A DNA stretch of 25,109 bases. Source: Chloroflexota bacterium (lineage in GTDB: Bacteria > Chloroflexota > Dehalococcoidia > SAR202 > UBA826). A program made the position numbers and the translations under genes. This document shows, piece by piece, positions 24,856 to 25,109 of the stretch; the stretch's first letter is position 1; each line of letters begins with the position of its first letter. The notes beneath the pieces were generated by a model. That model had not been told where the DNA came from. It made no database searches and saw only the letters and a program-made list of their open reading frames with translations. The stretch spans positions 1 through 25,109 of the forward strand of contig NZSI01000057.1 of the NCBI GenBank assembly GCA_002696685.1, in the 5' to 3' direction.

Positions 24856-25109
24856 ATGCTTACAACTACAGTCCAAGGCAGAACTTGGAATTTCAGTCAT
24901 GCAATAGGAAGAAATGCAGCAGCAGGTAACGGATTTACCCAGCCTATGAGCATAGTCAGCTTTAAAGATGACTCTATATATGTGCTCAGTAGAGGTGGAG
25001 ACGGTGCTGGAGGGGTGGTACAGCCGAACAAAAGAATCGGCAAAGTAACGATTGACGAAGAGTTTATTGGGGATTTTGGACACGGAGATTTTACGTGGCC
25101 CTCATCTCT
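24856..25109 (+). CDS. NHL-repeat/beta-propeller protein (N-terminal fragment)
   Basis: The frame is open from ATG 24856 to the window end, giving 84 codons of a longer protein. The ATG has a CGGAGG site at 24845-24850. The visible sequence, with FTQPMSIVSFKDDSIYVLSR, then RIGKVTIDEEFIGDFGHGDF and TWPSS, follows the NHL pattern (F..P..v....d.iyV....n.Ri.kv..d..f...fG....f..P), so a beta-propeller is likely. No signal peptide is seen. It lies 36 bases after the DUF1501 stop, as the third gene of the same operon. Its role, whether ligand binding or scaffold, is unknown. Confidence 0.75.
   Translation, partial: MLTTTVQGRTWNFSHAIGRNAAAGNGFTQPMSIVSFKDDSIYVLSRGGDGAGGVVQPNKRIGKVTIDEEFIGDFGHGDFTWPSS

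Noticed and set aside
24694..25083. 129-codon minus-strand frame at the right end
   Set aside because: Cys- and Ser-rich translation antisense to the DUF1501 end and to the propeller gene, which has a strong Shine-Dalgarno and NHL pattern.

Overview
This window looks like a chromosomal stretch from an uncultured, probably marine, free-living bacterium of moderate GC (I estimate low-to-mid 40s percent by eye). The gene content is a patchwork of small catabolic operons: a luciferase-like monooxygenase of the F420 type, a group-D flavin monooxygenase, a D-aminoacylase, a hydantoinase, an amidase, a CocE-type hydrolase, a DUF35/thiolase-like pair, DUF1800/DUF1501 and several SDRs. That mix is best matched, in my judgement, by the SAR202-type Chloroflexota (Dehalococcoidia relatives). 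This is inference from gene content only; there is no rRNA or other taxonomic marker here. Shine-Dalgarno sites of the GGAGG type precede many genes, and some starts are TTG or GTG. I see no tRNA or rRNA gene, insertion sequence, CRISPR array or prophage gene.

Layout. 1-2229 (+): the 3' end of a family-5 solute-binding protein and two DppB/DppC-type permeases, with a strong hairpin after the binding-protein gene. 2262-3096 (+): two small orphan membrane proteins. 3245-5010 (+): a FabG-like SDR and an SDR-type L-threonine 3-dehydrogenase. 5035-7957 (-): an MFS exporter-type transporter followed by a hydantoinase/dihydropyrimidinase, probably one transcript. 8088-9833 (+): a CocE/NonD-type serine hydrolase, divergent from the transporter. 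9834-11445 (-): a small membrane protein and an Eis-like GNAT acetyltransferase. 11472-16046 (+): a divergent PlsY-like acyltransferase, a possible 50-residue membrane peptide, an extended SDR, a DUF35 Zn-ribbon/OB protein, a thiolase-like protein lacking the N-terminal nucleophilic Cys, and an AlaX-type alanyl-tRNA editing protein. 16157-17002 (-): an LLM-class F420-type oxidoreductase. 17211-18779 (+): an N-acyl-D-amino-acid deacylase. 18833-21962 (-): a three-gene operon of VOC protein, acyl-CoA-dehydrogenase-like flavin monooxygenase and amidase. 22228-25109 (+): DUF1800, DUF1501 and the start of an NHL/beta-propeller protein, behind a good sigma70-like promoter.

How the parts may work together. 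Several enzymes open or trim amide bonds (hydantoinase, D-aminoacylase, amidase, CocE hydrolase), and two are oxygenase-type (LLM and group-D flavin enzymes), with a VOC metalloprotein beside one of them. With peptide/opine-type ABC import at the left end, the region reads as scavenging of modified peptides, D-amino-acid derivatives and cyclic or aromatic amides from dissolved organic matter. The most promising candidates for undescribed biology are the VOC-monooxygenase-amidase operon, the Cys-less thiolase/DUF35 pair coupled to AlaX, the PlsY-like protein that has lost expected catalytic residues, and the cytosolic-looking DUF1800/DUF1501/NHL trio.
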